A stretch of DNA of 64,000 nucleotides from Stichopus chloronotus (lineage: Eukaryota; Echinodermata; Holothuroidea; Aspidochirotida; Stichopodidae): assembly GCA_021234535.1 (NCBI GenBank), contig CM037842.1, positions 23,995,106 to 24,059,105 on the forward strand, in the 5' to 3' direction. The translations under genes were made by a program, and so were the position numbers. Below the pieces are notes generated by a model that was given only the letters and a program-made list of their open reading frames with translations, had not been told where the DNA came from and did no database searches. Positions 24,404 to 38,400 of the stretch are shown in pieces (the first letter of the stretch is position 1; each line of letters opens with the position of its first letter).

Positions 24404-27400
24404 GTAAGTTGCACTGTAAGGATGTCATTTTACATAGATAAAGTTATTCGTGTCGTTTGTATCTTAACTCATAACCATGATTAAGTGTACATTAAAGTAC
24501 TGCTCATATTATTCCTTTCATGCTTTTTTGGAATCTATGAGATGGTGATGGCATGTGTGTATGTGTGTGTGTATATCTTGTAAATATGATATTTCAAGAA
24601 GGGAAAGGTACTCAAACTGCAAAATTGGTGTGTTGGTTGTCTGTTGTGAGTAGATGATCCCTTTTATTTTTCATTGTGGTCAAAGGTCATTTGAAGTCAC
24701 CAGAGCATATTATATGAAAACCTACTAAGGGAGATATCTCAGCAATGGAATGTTGTTGGAACTTCAACCTCTTATCATTGGCAGCACATGATGAGTAGAC
24801 GATGTCTCTTATTTTGTATGGAGGTCAATGGTCATACAAGGTCAATAGAGGACATAGTTTGAAAACCTTGTAAACACATGTCTCAAGAAGGGAAAGGTGC
24901 TTGAACTTCAAAGGTAATGCATTGATAGTCCATTGTGAGTAGATTATCCCTATTGCCTTTGATGGGGGTAAAGGTCATTTGAGGTCACCAGAGCATGAAA
25001 TATGAAAACCAGTTCAAGGGAGATATTTCAGCAACTGAATGTTGATGAAACTTCCAATTATTATCATTGGTTGCACTTAGTTAGTAGATAACGTCTCTCA
25101 TTTTTTATGGAGGTCAAAGGTTTATTATGTGAGGTCAAAAGAGGACATGGTTTGAAAACCTTGTAAATGCAGTATCTCAAGAAGGGAAAGGTGCTTGAAC
25201 TTCAAAGGTGTTGTGTTGGTAGTCCACTATTGGGAAATGATTTCTTTCGATTTTTATGGAGGTTAAAGGTCATTTGAGGTCACCAGAGATTAAAGTGTGA
25301 AAACATATTGAGGATGATATTTCAGCAACTGAATGTAACTAGCACTTCAAACTGTCAAAATTGGTAGCAGTCGATGAGTAGATGATCTCTGTTATTTGTA
25401 CAGTATTGTTCCATGGGAGACTGAGAAAATAAAGTTTTCATATTTAGTCAAATGTTAAAATTGCAGACTTAACAATCTTAGAGATTTGTATTTACTGCAA
25501 AAGCTGACATTTGTGGACCCACTTGTAGATCTACCTGTAGATAACAATTGTGTAATACTTTGGGGAAGTCAAGTGTCACATTTTTTTTTTGTGTAACCTT
25601 CTCCAAACAATCATTAACATCACTGAACATAGCTTTTTAGATTTATCAGAACAGCTTTGCAGGAACTGCTTGCCAAGATTAACAAAGTACTTTAGTTTAG
25701 TCACCTTTTCCCAGAGGAACTACCCTCAGGCAGGAAAATAATTTCCAGCAAGCCTTTGTAGACTTAGCCACACTTTGGTGTCAAAACTTTTTATCCACTT
25801 ACTTTCATATGTGGTTTACATTCTTGTGTTCTGTTTTTTGTTTTGATTTGGACCTTTGCCCTCTCCCTTGGTCACTTTTGTGTAAAAGTGATTGTGTGTT
25901 TGGAAAAAGCAAAGGAGACATTGGCAAGGAATCATAAAGTCCTTTGACTTTCTGGTTTTCTTTTGTCATAGAGAGTTTGGGACAAATCACACTCTGTTGA
26001 TTTATATTGAAACAAATTTTCACATAATTTGGGAATTTTCTGAATAAATTTCTTCAACAGCAATTTCTGCTGAGGTGGTAACGATCGAAATATACCACCA
26101 AGCCAGTTTTCATTGTGAAGTTACTGATGTGACCTTCTTAACCTGGCAGACTTCTAAGAGAGACACACCAGCTGAAAGCGTTTTCATTTCCCAGGGAAAT
26201 ACAGTTTACAATCCGAAGAAACACTCACTGATAATAAACGAAGGGAATGTTACGCTGGTAGTTCATAATGCGACTGAAGAAGATGAAGGAGTGTACACTT
26301 GCCAAGGAGGAGGGGAAGTTAAAGCTAAAAAAGAACTCAAAATAGAGAGTAAGATTGTTCCTTGTCACCTTGTAGTTGCTAAGGATTATGAAATCATGTT
26401 TTAAAGTGAATGTGTTTCAGTTAAATTCACAATCCAAAACAAAAGTGATAATCATATACAGTATGTGGGTAAATACTGGTGTGTATGCTCACATGTGTGA
26501 TATGTCTTTTAAGTTCATGCTGTTTGAACTCCAAGGTTGGTTCATTGATTGGTAGCCCTTAGTTTATAATAGATGGTCCTTCTTGATTCCTTGCTGAAGG
26601 CAGAAGGAATCTATGCGATGGTGATGTCGTGTGGGTGTGTGCGTGCGTGTGTGGGTGTGTGTGTGACGCCCTGCTTGTAAACACGATATCTCAAAAAGGG
26701 TAACCATGATGGATCTCATATGTGGTGTGTGAGTTGGTCATAGTGAGAAGATGATGCCTATTGTTTTTGGTGGAGGTCAAAGGTCATTTGAGGTCACTAG
26801 AGGTCAAAATGTGAAAACCTTGTAAACACAATATCTCAAGAATGGTAACTGTGACTGATGTCATACTTAGTGTGTTAATTGGTCATATTGAGTAGATGAT
26901 CCCTATTGTTCTTGGTGGAGGTTAAAGGTCATTTGAGGTCACCAAAGGTCAAAGTGTAAAAACCTTGTAAACACAATATCTCCAGAAGGGTGACTGTGAC
27001 TGATGTCATACTTAGTATGTGGGTTGGTCATGTTGAGTAGATGATCCCTATTGTTTTTGGTGGAGGTCAAAGGTCATTTGAGGTCACCAAAGGTCAAACC
27101 TGTAAAAACCTTCTAAATACAATATCTCTAGAAGGGTAACTGTGACTGATGTCATACTTGATGTGTGGGTTGGTCATAATGAGTAGATGATCCCTGTTAT
27201 TTTTGGTCGAGGTCAAAGGTCATTTGAGGTCACTAAAGGTCAAACTGTAAAAACCTTGTAAACACAGTATCTCCAGAAGGGTAACTGCGACTGATGTCAT
27301 ACTTAAATGTGTGAGTTGGTCATATTGAGTAGATGACCCCTATTGTTTTTGCTGGAGGTCAAAGGTCATTTGAGGTCACCAAAAGTCACACTGTAAAAAC

Positions 27401-28520
27401 CTTGTAAACGCATTATCTCTAGAAGGGTAACTGTGACTGATGTCATACGTGGTGTGTGGGTTGGTGATATTGAGAAGATGATCCTTATTGTTTGAGTGGA
27501 GATCAAAGGTCATTTGAGGTCATGAGAGGTCAAACTGTAAAAACCTTGTAAACACAATATCTCCAGGAATCTAACCTTGACTGAAGTCATACTTGATGTG
27601 TGGATTGTATATACTAAGTGGAAGACTCCTTTTGTTTGTGGTGTTTCAAGAAGAATAACTGCAGTTGATCTCAAGCATGTCATGTGGATAATTCATGTTT
27701 GTTGTAATATAACCATGTTGCAAGGATTCACAAAGCCTTTTGGCTTTCTGGTGTTTTTCATATTGACATGGTCCCTTACCTTCTCCACTGAGCTGCTTTT
27801 GTTGGTAAGTGATTGTGTGTGTGTGAAAAAATGAGATATCGGCAAGGAATCACTAAGTCATGTGACTTTCTGGTTGTTTTACATGAAGGTTGTTGGAGTA
27901 ACGTTAGGGTTGTTCTTCTGTCTGTGTATCTCTCGTTTGCAACATATCTCTAGATTAAGTGAAAATTGCTTTAACATCAGATTCAGTGTGTACTTTAGGA
28001 AGGGCCAGATTGGATGGTCACAATATTGATCTTCATTCATGTACAGTAGATCAAAATTCATGAAGATCAATACAGGTCAATGTGTGAAAACATGGCAAAA
28101 AAAAAAAAAATATGATATCTCACAATTGCAGCACTGATCTTCTAATGTGGTGTGGTAGTCACCTTGGCTTTGGTTAGTTGATGCTCAACACATTATTTTT
28201 TATGAGGTCTGAGGTCAGCAATGATGACAAAAGAGAAGCAACTGTATATGTAAACACAACAATGTATCTTTAGAAGTAATTTATCTGTCACTGCAAGCCC
28301 TAACAAAGACTGAAAGTTCTACAGGTTAACGAGGAATCACAATCATTATGTTGAAGGTCAAATTACATTAACTTTAGGTCAATCAAATGAACATCCACCA
28401 AAATTCAGTCTCTGCCAAAAATTTCTTTGATGTTCATGATGGTATGCATAGATGTGCAATGGAAGGCAAAGAGCAGTTAGTAAATTTAATGAAGTGTGCT
28501 CAGGGATGAAACCTAGGTGC

Positions 28521-28552
<32 letters not shown>

Positions 28553-28669
28553 GTCTATCTGTCTATCTGTCTATCTGTCTATCTGTCTATCTGTCTATCT
28601 GTCTATCTGTCTATCTGTCTATCTGTCTATCTGTCTATCTGTCTATCTGTCTATCTGTCTATCTGTCTA

Positions 28670-28736
<67 letters not shown>

Positions 28737-28973
28737 GCCTATCTGCCTATCTGCCTATCTGCCTATCTGCCTATCTGCCTATCTGCCTATCTGCCTATCT
28801 GCCTATCTGCCTATCTGCCTATCTGCCTATCTGCCTATCTGCCTATCTGCCTATCTGCCTATCTGCCTATCTGCCTATCTGTCTATCTGTCTATCTGTCT
28901 ATCTGTCAATCTGTCTATCTGTCTATCTGTCTATCTGTCTATCTGTCTGTCTGTCTATCTGTCTGTCTGTCTA

Positions 28974-29020
<47 letters not shown>

Positions 29021-29373
29021 GTCTGTCTATCTGTCTGTCTGTCTATCTGTCTGCCTGTCTCTCTGTCTGCCTGTCTCTCTGTCTGCCTGTCTGCCTGCCG
29101 CGTGTCTGTCCGTCCGCGTGTCTGTCCGTCCGCGTGTCTGTCCGTGTGCGTGTCTGTCCGTGCGCGTGTCTGTCCGTGCGCGTGTCTGTCCGTGCGCGTG
29201 TCTGTCCGTGCGCGTGTCTGTCCGTGCGCGTGTCTGTCCGTGCGCGTCTGTCTCTGTGGTCTGTCTCTGTGGTCTGTCTCTGTGGTCTGTCTCTGTGGTC
29301 TGTCTCTGTGGTCTGTCTCTGTGGTCTGTCTCTGTCTTTTCGTCTGTCCATACATCCGTCCGTTCATTGTCCA

Positions 29374-29407
<34 letters not shown>

Positions 29408-32400
29408 CTCCTGCCCATTTGTTGCCTTTTGAATTTATCAAATCTATCTACTTTTTTCACGTTTTGTCTACCTTCAAACGCTTCTCTCTAGAGTTCGGCA
29501 GTATCTGGTACTCAAGTTGATACTGGTATTACCAGAACCGGTTCTTCTCTTTACCAATTAAAATTTTTCAATTACTGTTATCAGTACCAGCCGGTATCTT
29601 TACAAATCCTCCTAGAACTGATTTAATTTATCGGAACTGGTACCATTTTCAAAAAGTTGTCCTTGAAATGTGCTGTTAATTCTAACATTCCTAATCTCAA
29701 AATTGTCTAAAAATATGATGCTATCATGATGCTATCATGCTCAATAGCAAAATGCTTTTAACAAATGTTTGCAGAAGATGCTAGTATTCCTCCTTTCCTA
29801 CATTCAATATCAATAAGAAAATATAAGCTTAGACCTGAATGTGCAAATGGTGGCAGCTACAGTAGCAGATTTTTGCTTTTCTAGAATTTCTGTAAATGTT
29901 TTTAAAGCAGAGAGGAGGGGCCTTTGGGGAAAGCTGACCAAATTAAGTGGCCTGTTTTCAAATAACATTGCATGCACCCAGCCTGCTATGTGAACCAAGG
30001 TGCTAACAGAAGTGGCATGAGGCACGACGTTTGCCTCTTGAAAATTGCTAGAAATCCTGTTGTCATTGATGAAGAGAAATCAGAACAACTCAAATATTGT
30101 GAGAATTAAAAATTTGTCTTGTATGTGTTCTACAAAGTCATTTCATAAAAAAATACCGGCACTGTTTTGTTTGTTGAATAAATTAGTTCATTCGTAGGAA
30201 AGAAACTAATGTTACATGGTGTGAAATGTGATACACAAGTTAACTCCCAGGTGTTATGGCTGGGCTGCGGCTTTAACGGCATAGCTCCAAAATATTTTTA
30301 AAGCCAATTAATGTTGCTTGGAAGGTAGTCTGGAATTGATTGCGTTTTTCACCAGTTACTTTCAAAATTCACAAAGTTATCCATATGTACCTACGTGAAA
30401 TAAAAATATATTCTTGATGTATGACAATGACACTAGCCATGCAAACAGAAGGAGTGTGTTAGAACTGATGTGTAGGCTACATACGCAGTGCTAATCTCAA
30501 CCCTCTAAGAAGCTATCTTCCATTGAACTAAATTGTGACCTTAGTATTTTAGGCTCTAAAAATCACATCAAAACATTTAAAAATTTCTTTAAATAAAATG
30601 AAGTTTGGAAATTACTAACAATTGGCCTGTGAGAATGAAAGATACCAGATGATTTACATAATTGTAAGGTGAGTGCTAGGCTATTTGATGAAAAGTTAAA
30701 TAGAAAAGATCGAATTGTCCATTGATCCAAGCTACAAAACAATGTCCTATAATATCTTTCTGTTGACACAAATACTAAAACCCCACCAGACCTGTTGGGG
30801 GAGATAGAGAAGTGAACACAAAGGTAAAACATAGCTCATGTACAAGTAAAATTTGATACCCCGTATTAGTTTTTGTTTAATTTTGGAAAGGTTATATAGG
30901 ATCTTTCATATTTCTTTTCACAAGACACTTTCAGACATTTCAATTTTCAAAATGTGCAGTGTATTGGTATGTACATGGAAAGTGTACCATTCCCTTGGTA
31001 AGCATGTGGCAATACATTGCTGCAGCACTACAATGGAGCCCAGATCTGTTTACATTATGTCTGTTTGTTATCACTTTGAACACATGGAAAGTACTGTAGT
31101 ACTTCAATTGGTACTGGTTCTGATGTGATGGAAACACCGTTGCTGAACTTTTGTGATACTGTCCAAGACTGTAATAGTGCTCATGATCTTTTTTCTCTCC
31201 GCTTCGCATAATGCAGTACCTACAGTATCTTCTTCAAGAGCATATGTAAGAGAAACTATGCACATGTGCACACTTTAAAATTTGCATGAAAATGTTCCTG
31301 TAACTTTATGTACATTGAAAACTTGTATTTACTCTGTGTCGCATGAAATACTGTGGGTGCGCACGCAGCTTCAGCTTTCAAAATATGCAATAGCACCACT
31401 GCAACTGTATCTTTACACATACAACCATTAGACTTCATGAGGTGTAGTTGGATTAAGTGTTTGCACCAGGTATGGACTAATCACACACAGCGGGTTACCA
31501 GCCTGTAAGCTACTGATTTGTCTGATACTGGTTGCCCACTGATTGAAGCAAGTAAGTCTTAGTTTTATGACATGAAAATGATGAAATGGATGTTAATGGT
31601 AAGACATTTCATGTTGTCTCCTTTTCTTGATTGTTCTTACTTTTGGGGTTGGGCAAGGCTTTCGTGTCCCTGTGATACATTTCAATTTATTTTGAACACT
31701 GCTACTAAGAATCAAAGACTTTGCCATTAAAAATCACAAGGAAGAGATAAACACGTGATTAAGAGTGTGAAATGTATCAGATGTTCAGGATATGATAGCA
31801 TTGTTGTCCTGTTGATACAAAGAATAGCCTAGGTATTTGTCACTCATTGTGATACTATGAGGTGCCGTTTGTGACAACATGTTACAACGTTAATATGTTA
31901 AAATATTAAGTTATTTTAAAAAGGTTGTAGAGTCAGTATAATGGTTGTTGTCCACTCCCATTATAAACATGTTATACTGTGAAATGAATATATAGTATGA
32001 CATCAATATAAATAGTTTATACAAACATTATACTGTAAATCATTATAAAAGTGTTTTAACTGAAAATATGTATACATTATCGATATATTAAGCTAGTATA
32101 CATTTTAGAACACACAAACCACCACACTGCATCTTTATGCCTTCATTTTATAACCATTTTTCAATTTCAATTTCAAATTCATTTCTCATATGTTTTACAA
32201 AGTATGTGCAAATTAAGTGATGCAGATTGTAATACATGTATACGTATGAAGGACACTAGATTAACAGAGTAGACTGTTATCTAAGCTAGTGACCAAAAGT
32301 GAAAAAGAACAAAAATATACAAGAAGACAAAAGTAGAACAACAAAGGAACAAAAAGAAGAAGAGGAGAAGGGAAGGAAGGGATATTTTCAATATTGGTTA

Positions 32401-35400
32401 TGGCTGTTTTAATATTGTGGCATTCTGCCACTGCCCATAGGTTATAATTTCAATGTATATATAGGTTGTAACTTATATAGGTTACAACTTAAGTATATGG
32501 TTATGGATATTGTTGCATAGCTCCACCGTTTATAGTATCACTTGACTATTCTCAATGAGGTCCAGAAAAAGAAGAAAAAGTCTCTAATCAATCTTTATCA
32601 TATTGAGTTCACAGCAACAATTTTAGTTTACTGAGGAAAGGGTCAGAAAGGACAGTGTGCATATGAAAAGACCCTGTAAGAACAGACATCCCTAAACTCT
32701 TACCCCAGCTCATCTTCCTTTCTACTTTATAGTCTAACTGTCCTTTATCACTTCATGTTAACAGCGATATAGATCGTTCATTGACTTACCCATCTATCTT
32801 GTGTGAAATAAGCCAAAGATGTGTGGAATTTTTCTCGTTGTTACCTCTCGCAACCACTCAGGTTTCCAAGATTGGTTCAGTCAATCAGACTGCAGTTATG
32901 CCATATGCAGATGGAATTCACTGAATGTTAAGACTGCCCAACCATTGAACTAATGTGCAAAATGTGCACAAACATCATGATCGATACAATGTAACTGATG
33001 GTCCATGGTAAGCAATCACTTTGGGAAGAGGCGGCTGAAGGACTATCACACTACATTAGCAGAGATGCCAAGGTGGGATGATTTTTTAAAGCGTGAAAAA
33101 AATTGACATGGCCGGTCACTTCATACACCTAGCACAACTAAATTGGTACTGATCAGGACCCTGCTTCCCAGCAGATAAAAATATTGATTTTGCCGGGCAA
33201 AAGTGCGAGATAGAAAGATGTTGATAGAATTTGCTGAATGACGAATGTAAGTTCCAGCAGATTGATGATGGCCTGAATGAAGCATATGAACGACAGCTTC
33301 ATAATTTCTTATACAGACTGAAAAAACAAGGTGCACTATCGGGAGAGGAGTATACATCATGCTGCAAGTCTGGCTCAGTCATTAGTCGCCTCTACGGTTT
33401 GTCAAAACTACACAAAGATAGTGTCCCGCTCAGACCTATAGTGAGCACTGTCATGTTGATTTAGCCGAGAGTGATGTTTGACAGAGGATCCCACACATTG
33501 AATAGTACAAGAAGGGCAGATGATGCAATAAATGCAAAGTAGCATTACAGGAGCTTCCCTTAGATTTTAAGTGAAAAACGTTACCACTTGCATGTCTGCG
33601 CAGTAAACTAGTACACAACATAATGTTACACAGTTCGCAACGCTTTTTACGCCATGGTTGGCAACTCAAATTGGGAATCAAAAGGTCATTAGCAGGGGTC
33701 TTAACTTTAGCGCACACGAGAGTAAAGGTTTGGTTGGTTTTGAAAACTTAAAAACTTATATTTGTATAAAAAATGTGTAAATATATATGATTACTAACCA
33801 AAGTAGAGTGCTTGATACAGAAGTAGAGCCAGTGGCGTAGCCAGGATTTTTTGAGCAGGGGGGCACTGGTGGGGCACAGACCTTTCTTGGTGGGGCACAA
33901 GTTTTGTCTATATGTAGATATTTTGACTTAATAAATTGACCGCAAGATAAAACTGCACATTTCAAAATTTTTCATGGGGGGCACCTGGGGTGGCACAGCT
34001 TTGTCATGGGGGGATGTGCCCCCTTGTGCCCCCCCCCCTCAGTGGCTACGCCCCTGAGTAGAGCTGAATTTACACGTTAATTAGACAATCAAAACATAGT
34101 GTAGTACCTGCTTTGTTGTTGCTGCCAAATTCTTAAGACTTGTTACAAAACACTTCGTGCGAGGCCACAAGCTGCACAAAATTTGTAAGGAAAACACCAA
34201 GGAAATTTGTTGTAGGAAGAAACAACAAATGAAATCATGGTAAGGTGAAACACCAGACTTTCATTTCAAGGAGAAACACCAAACTTACTTAAGGGAGCAA
34301 AACCAAACAAATTCACTGTAAGGAGAAACAGCATCAAGCATATTCATTGGCAAAGAAACACTTAACAATTTCATATTGAGGAGAAACACCACATGGCACG
34401 TGGGACATTTTACTTGCTTTACTCTCTGCAGAAAACTGATGGAGTTTTACAAAATTTAAGTTACATGTTTGACTATGTCAATTTTCCAAACAATACAGTA
34501 ATTCCTCCTGACTCAATGTATGTGAAACATTGATGAAACCTGAATGAATATCCGTGCTAGGTTATCTAATGTACTGTAGCTTGCTTCAGTTTGTGTTTGA
34601 CTGGGAGGAAGTGACAAATGTAGACAGATCATCAGGTAAAAATGGTATTCATTACATTGAGTCAGGAAGAGTGTCATGAAAGCTAACAGTGTCAAATGCT
34701 TCTGTAAATTGCTTGTGCAACTCAGTGAATTAAGCTCCTTGACCTAAATATCTCAGTTAAACCTTTGTGACTTTTGGTCATGTTTTTGTGTCCGTCATTT
34801 TCTCTGCAGTTGCTCCAAAGGTGTTCTTGAAGATGAATGATGTGATTTTGACAAATGTCACAGATGTGGAATTTTTGAAAGAGGTTTCCATCCAGTGTGT
34901 TGCTAAGGGAGGAAAGCCATCAGTTTCATTATCTTGGCTGGTAAATGGAGAAACCAGAACCTCGGGTGTCACCCCTGACCTGTCACAAGAGCAGAATAGA
35001 ACTATAATCAGTACAATGGCCTACATACCAAACAAAGTTGATAGAAGTGTGACATGTGTTACCAGTGGACAGAAGATTGTACCAAGTATCAATGTTGGTG
35101 TTGCTGTGAATATCAGGTGTAAGTATATAAACCTCATTGCTCCAGATAAAATCAGATTAATATCTTAAATTATATACAAGACAAATATGCAATAGCAGTG
35201 ACATGTGTTACCTGTCTGTAGAGGGATGAAATAGACATAGACATTTTGTCCCCAGTTGGTGTTGAATTCTTCTCTTGTAGTAAAGATAACTTTACTGTAC
35301 ATGAGAACATTAAATTTGATACAAAAGTTTCGTGTGATACAAAGCTAGAAGACACATGTGCTACTCATGGGTAGGAGGATCTACACTGAGATGCTTTATG

Positions 35401-38400
35401 AGCCATCAGAATACTGATAGTTGATAGTGTTGTTTGTTGGTGGAACATAACCTTACAATTATGAGACTAGGTGTTTCCTTCCCATGCTACTAATTTTTTG
35501 CGTGTTTTACTCTGAATGTAGCCTGATTATCTTGAAGTCAGGGGTACGACAGCAAAAGTTAGGGGTACGACAGCAGGGCTTCCATTAGGATTTCCTCGTA
35601 GGGGCCCTAGGACCCATGCATATTTCTATGTGGGGGTCCCAGTTCAAAAATATCGGTCCCTGACCTTGAAACTAAAAGAAGATGAAGAAGAGATCAGATG
35701 ATAGGAGTTTGGTAGCTTTGTTTCTTAATGTTTCAACTTTACTCTCCAGAATCACAGACATCACAACTTTGTAACAGTGACCTATGAAAAGTTGTACCCA
35801 TTATCCATTATTCCTTCTGTGGTGCAATCATGTGATTAGCAAATGAAAAAAAAAAAGAGGTAAGACAAGTGACCATCACTAATCACTTGGCCTAATGGAC
35901 AATTGTCTTTTTTCTTCTCTTCTTTGATTCAACCACCCAACAAAACACCACCACATGATGATATAGCAGAGTGAAACAATTTGATACGTTGTTTGAAACA
36001 TTCAACATTCAGGACTACATGAAGGCTATTGTACAGGACACTCATTCACCAGAACAAATACAGTTTTAATGGAATGGGTTAATTTTGACCTTTGTGATTG
36101 GCTATAGCAGTGGCAGTTCTATGATTTGGCAGAAGAGGGGGCCAAGCAGGACGATAGCTGTCCCAGGGGAAGGGTTAAAGGGGAGGGAGAATCTCCCTCT
36201 TGTACACTCTGCTACATCCACTGAGAGCACGCATCGTACAAGAAAAATTTGGCTTTTCAAGACCCCCCATGGCAGGAAACAGCATCTGGAGGGTGTATTT
36301 GAGCTTAATGTACCCAGCCTTGAAATATGGGTATCTTGTCTAAAAGTAGGCAATTAGTGCAAAACAAAAATTCAATGCATTGAATTTGGTAATACAGATC
36401 AATCAAGTGTTTCTAAGGTGATGCAAGAATCATAATAAGCTATGCACCCTCTTTCATTTTATTAATTTTTTTTAGTTCTTGACAAATAACTTTTGTTGAG
36501 CACAATTGGTGCATCCGCTCGAAATTGGGTGGGTTTACTATCTAAGCTGCGCACCACCATAGGTTAGCATGGATTGCACAAGAAAATGTTGGCTTCTCAA
36601 AAGCTTGAGATGTCAGGAAATGGCATTTCTTGGGTGTATTTGAACTGCATGTACGCAGCCTTGAAATAGGGATATCATGTCTGCAGTTTCATCAGTTTGT
36701 ACAAAAAGAAAGATCAGTTCATTAAAACTGGCACACAAATCATTGTTTTTAAAGTGATACAAGAATCATATAAATCTACATATCCTTTTTCTTTTTTTTG
36801 TTCTTTACAAATACTTATTTTTATGAATGCATCGGCGCACCAGCGCCTAGGTATTGGATGGAAGTCGAGATTGTTTGAAGTTATTATGTTTGTTACTAAC
36901 TAGCTGGGTTGCTATTTAAGCGGAGCCCCACCACCGGTTGGCACGAAGTGTACAAGGAAATTTTGGCTTTTCAAAAGTTCCAGATAGCAGGAAACGGTAC
37001 TTTCTAGTTGTACTTTAAGCTGCATGCACCCAGCCTTAAAATAGGATCTTATGTCCGCAATTTCTCAATTAAAGATTAAAACATTTTTACGAAAAAATTT
37101 GAACTGATCTTATTCAGAATATTGATACTATTGTCATTTCCAGAAAACTTAATTTAATAACTTTTACTTTCTGATGATTACAGTTTTTTTTTTTTTGTTG
37201 AAAATTCTCGACTACCAGGTAACCTTAGACAAAAAGTTTCTTTTTGCATATTTGTCTTTGCAACGTGAAATTTTGTCACTAGCATTGTGGTTATGGAATC
37301 TGTGGTGTTCAGGATGTTTGGGTCCAAGATCCAGATAAACCATATGGTCCCTTTTATATAGTCATGCAAAATTATGCTTCTCCAGATTGTACACTACTCA
37401 GTTGAAATTGTGTCTCAATGCTACTACTGTATGGTGGTGGCTCCTTCATAGTGTTCAAACAATTATGCGATATTGGCAAATACTGATTACAGAAATTTTT
37501 TTTCCATAGTCAGATCCATTCAGATTATTTGATAAGGAGAAAACACCCCAATACAGGTACAAAATTGGCAATGACATATCCTTGAAATTATTTTTTTCTT
37601 GGTCCCTGTGGATTCTCGTGTATATTACATCATTCAAAGAGGCCGATTTTCCACTTCAAAAAGGAGCAAATTCCATTTCTACGGTTTCGATGATTATTAT
37701 AGCATTTGTAATCATGCATTGGTGTGTGTATGTATGTGTGTTTTTTGTCAGTGATGCCCTACCTTGTAAACACAATATCTCAAGAAGGGAGGCTTGGACA
37801 GATCTCATACATAGTAGGTAGGTGTGCCACATTAAGAAGAAGAACCCTTTTGTTTTGGATCAAATGTCATTTTGGGTCAATTAACAGGGGTCAAATTGTG
37901 AAAACCTTGTAGACATTATATCTCAAGGAGGGAAGTTTGGACAGATATCATATTTGCTATTTAGGTGTACCATATTAAGTAGAAGAACCAAATTATTTTG
38001 GTGGAGGTCAAAGGTCATTTGCCTGGTTAGTCAACTTACAGTAAGTGCATTTTCATAGGTGAGGTAGGCTAGGCCTAGAACATCCTATTCACAGTTTCAA
38101 GGAATGACAAATTTTCAAATCATGATTTTGACTCTTCAATGGAGGTTTCCCTGACCATTTTTGTTGCTAGCTTGTTAACAGGCTTGTGCTGTAGGTTTAG
38201 GCACAGGATTTGTTTAAAAGGACACTTCATGTAATGATTGTCATGCTATCGTAAGTAAGATGCATGAAGTTTGGCAGGTTTACTTTGTATTGTTAACTCC
38301 AGTAAATGTTGGTTAAAATAATAAGTTCAAGGTACAATCCATAGCATATTGGATAAAATTACTAGGAATATTGAATTTTAGACTTGCGGAAACAAGATAC

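Noticed and set aside
28452..29520. Open frames over 300 codons on + and about 100-150 codons on -, rich in C/L/S/Y or R/T/D/Q
   Set aside because: They are translations of the compound microsatellite; all frames are open only because the unit lacks stop codons.
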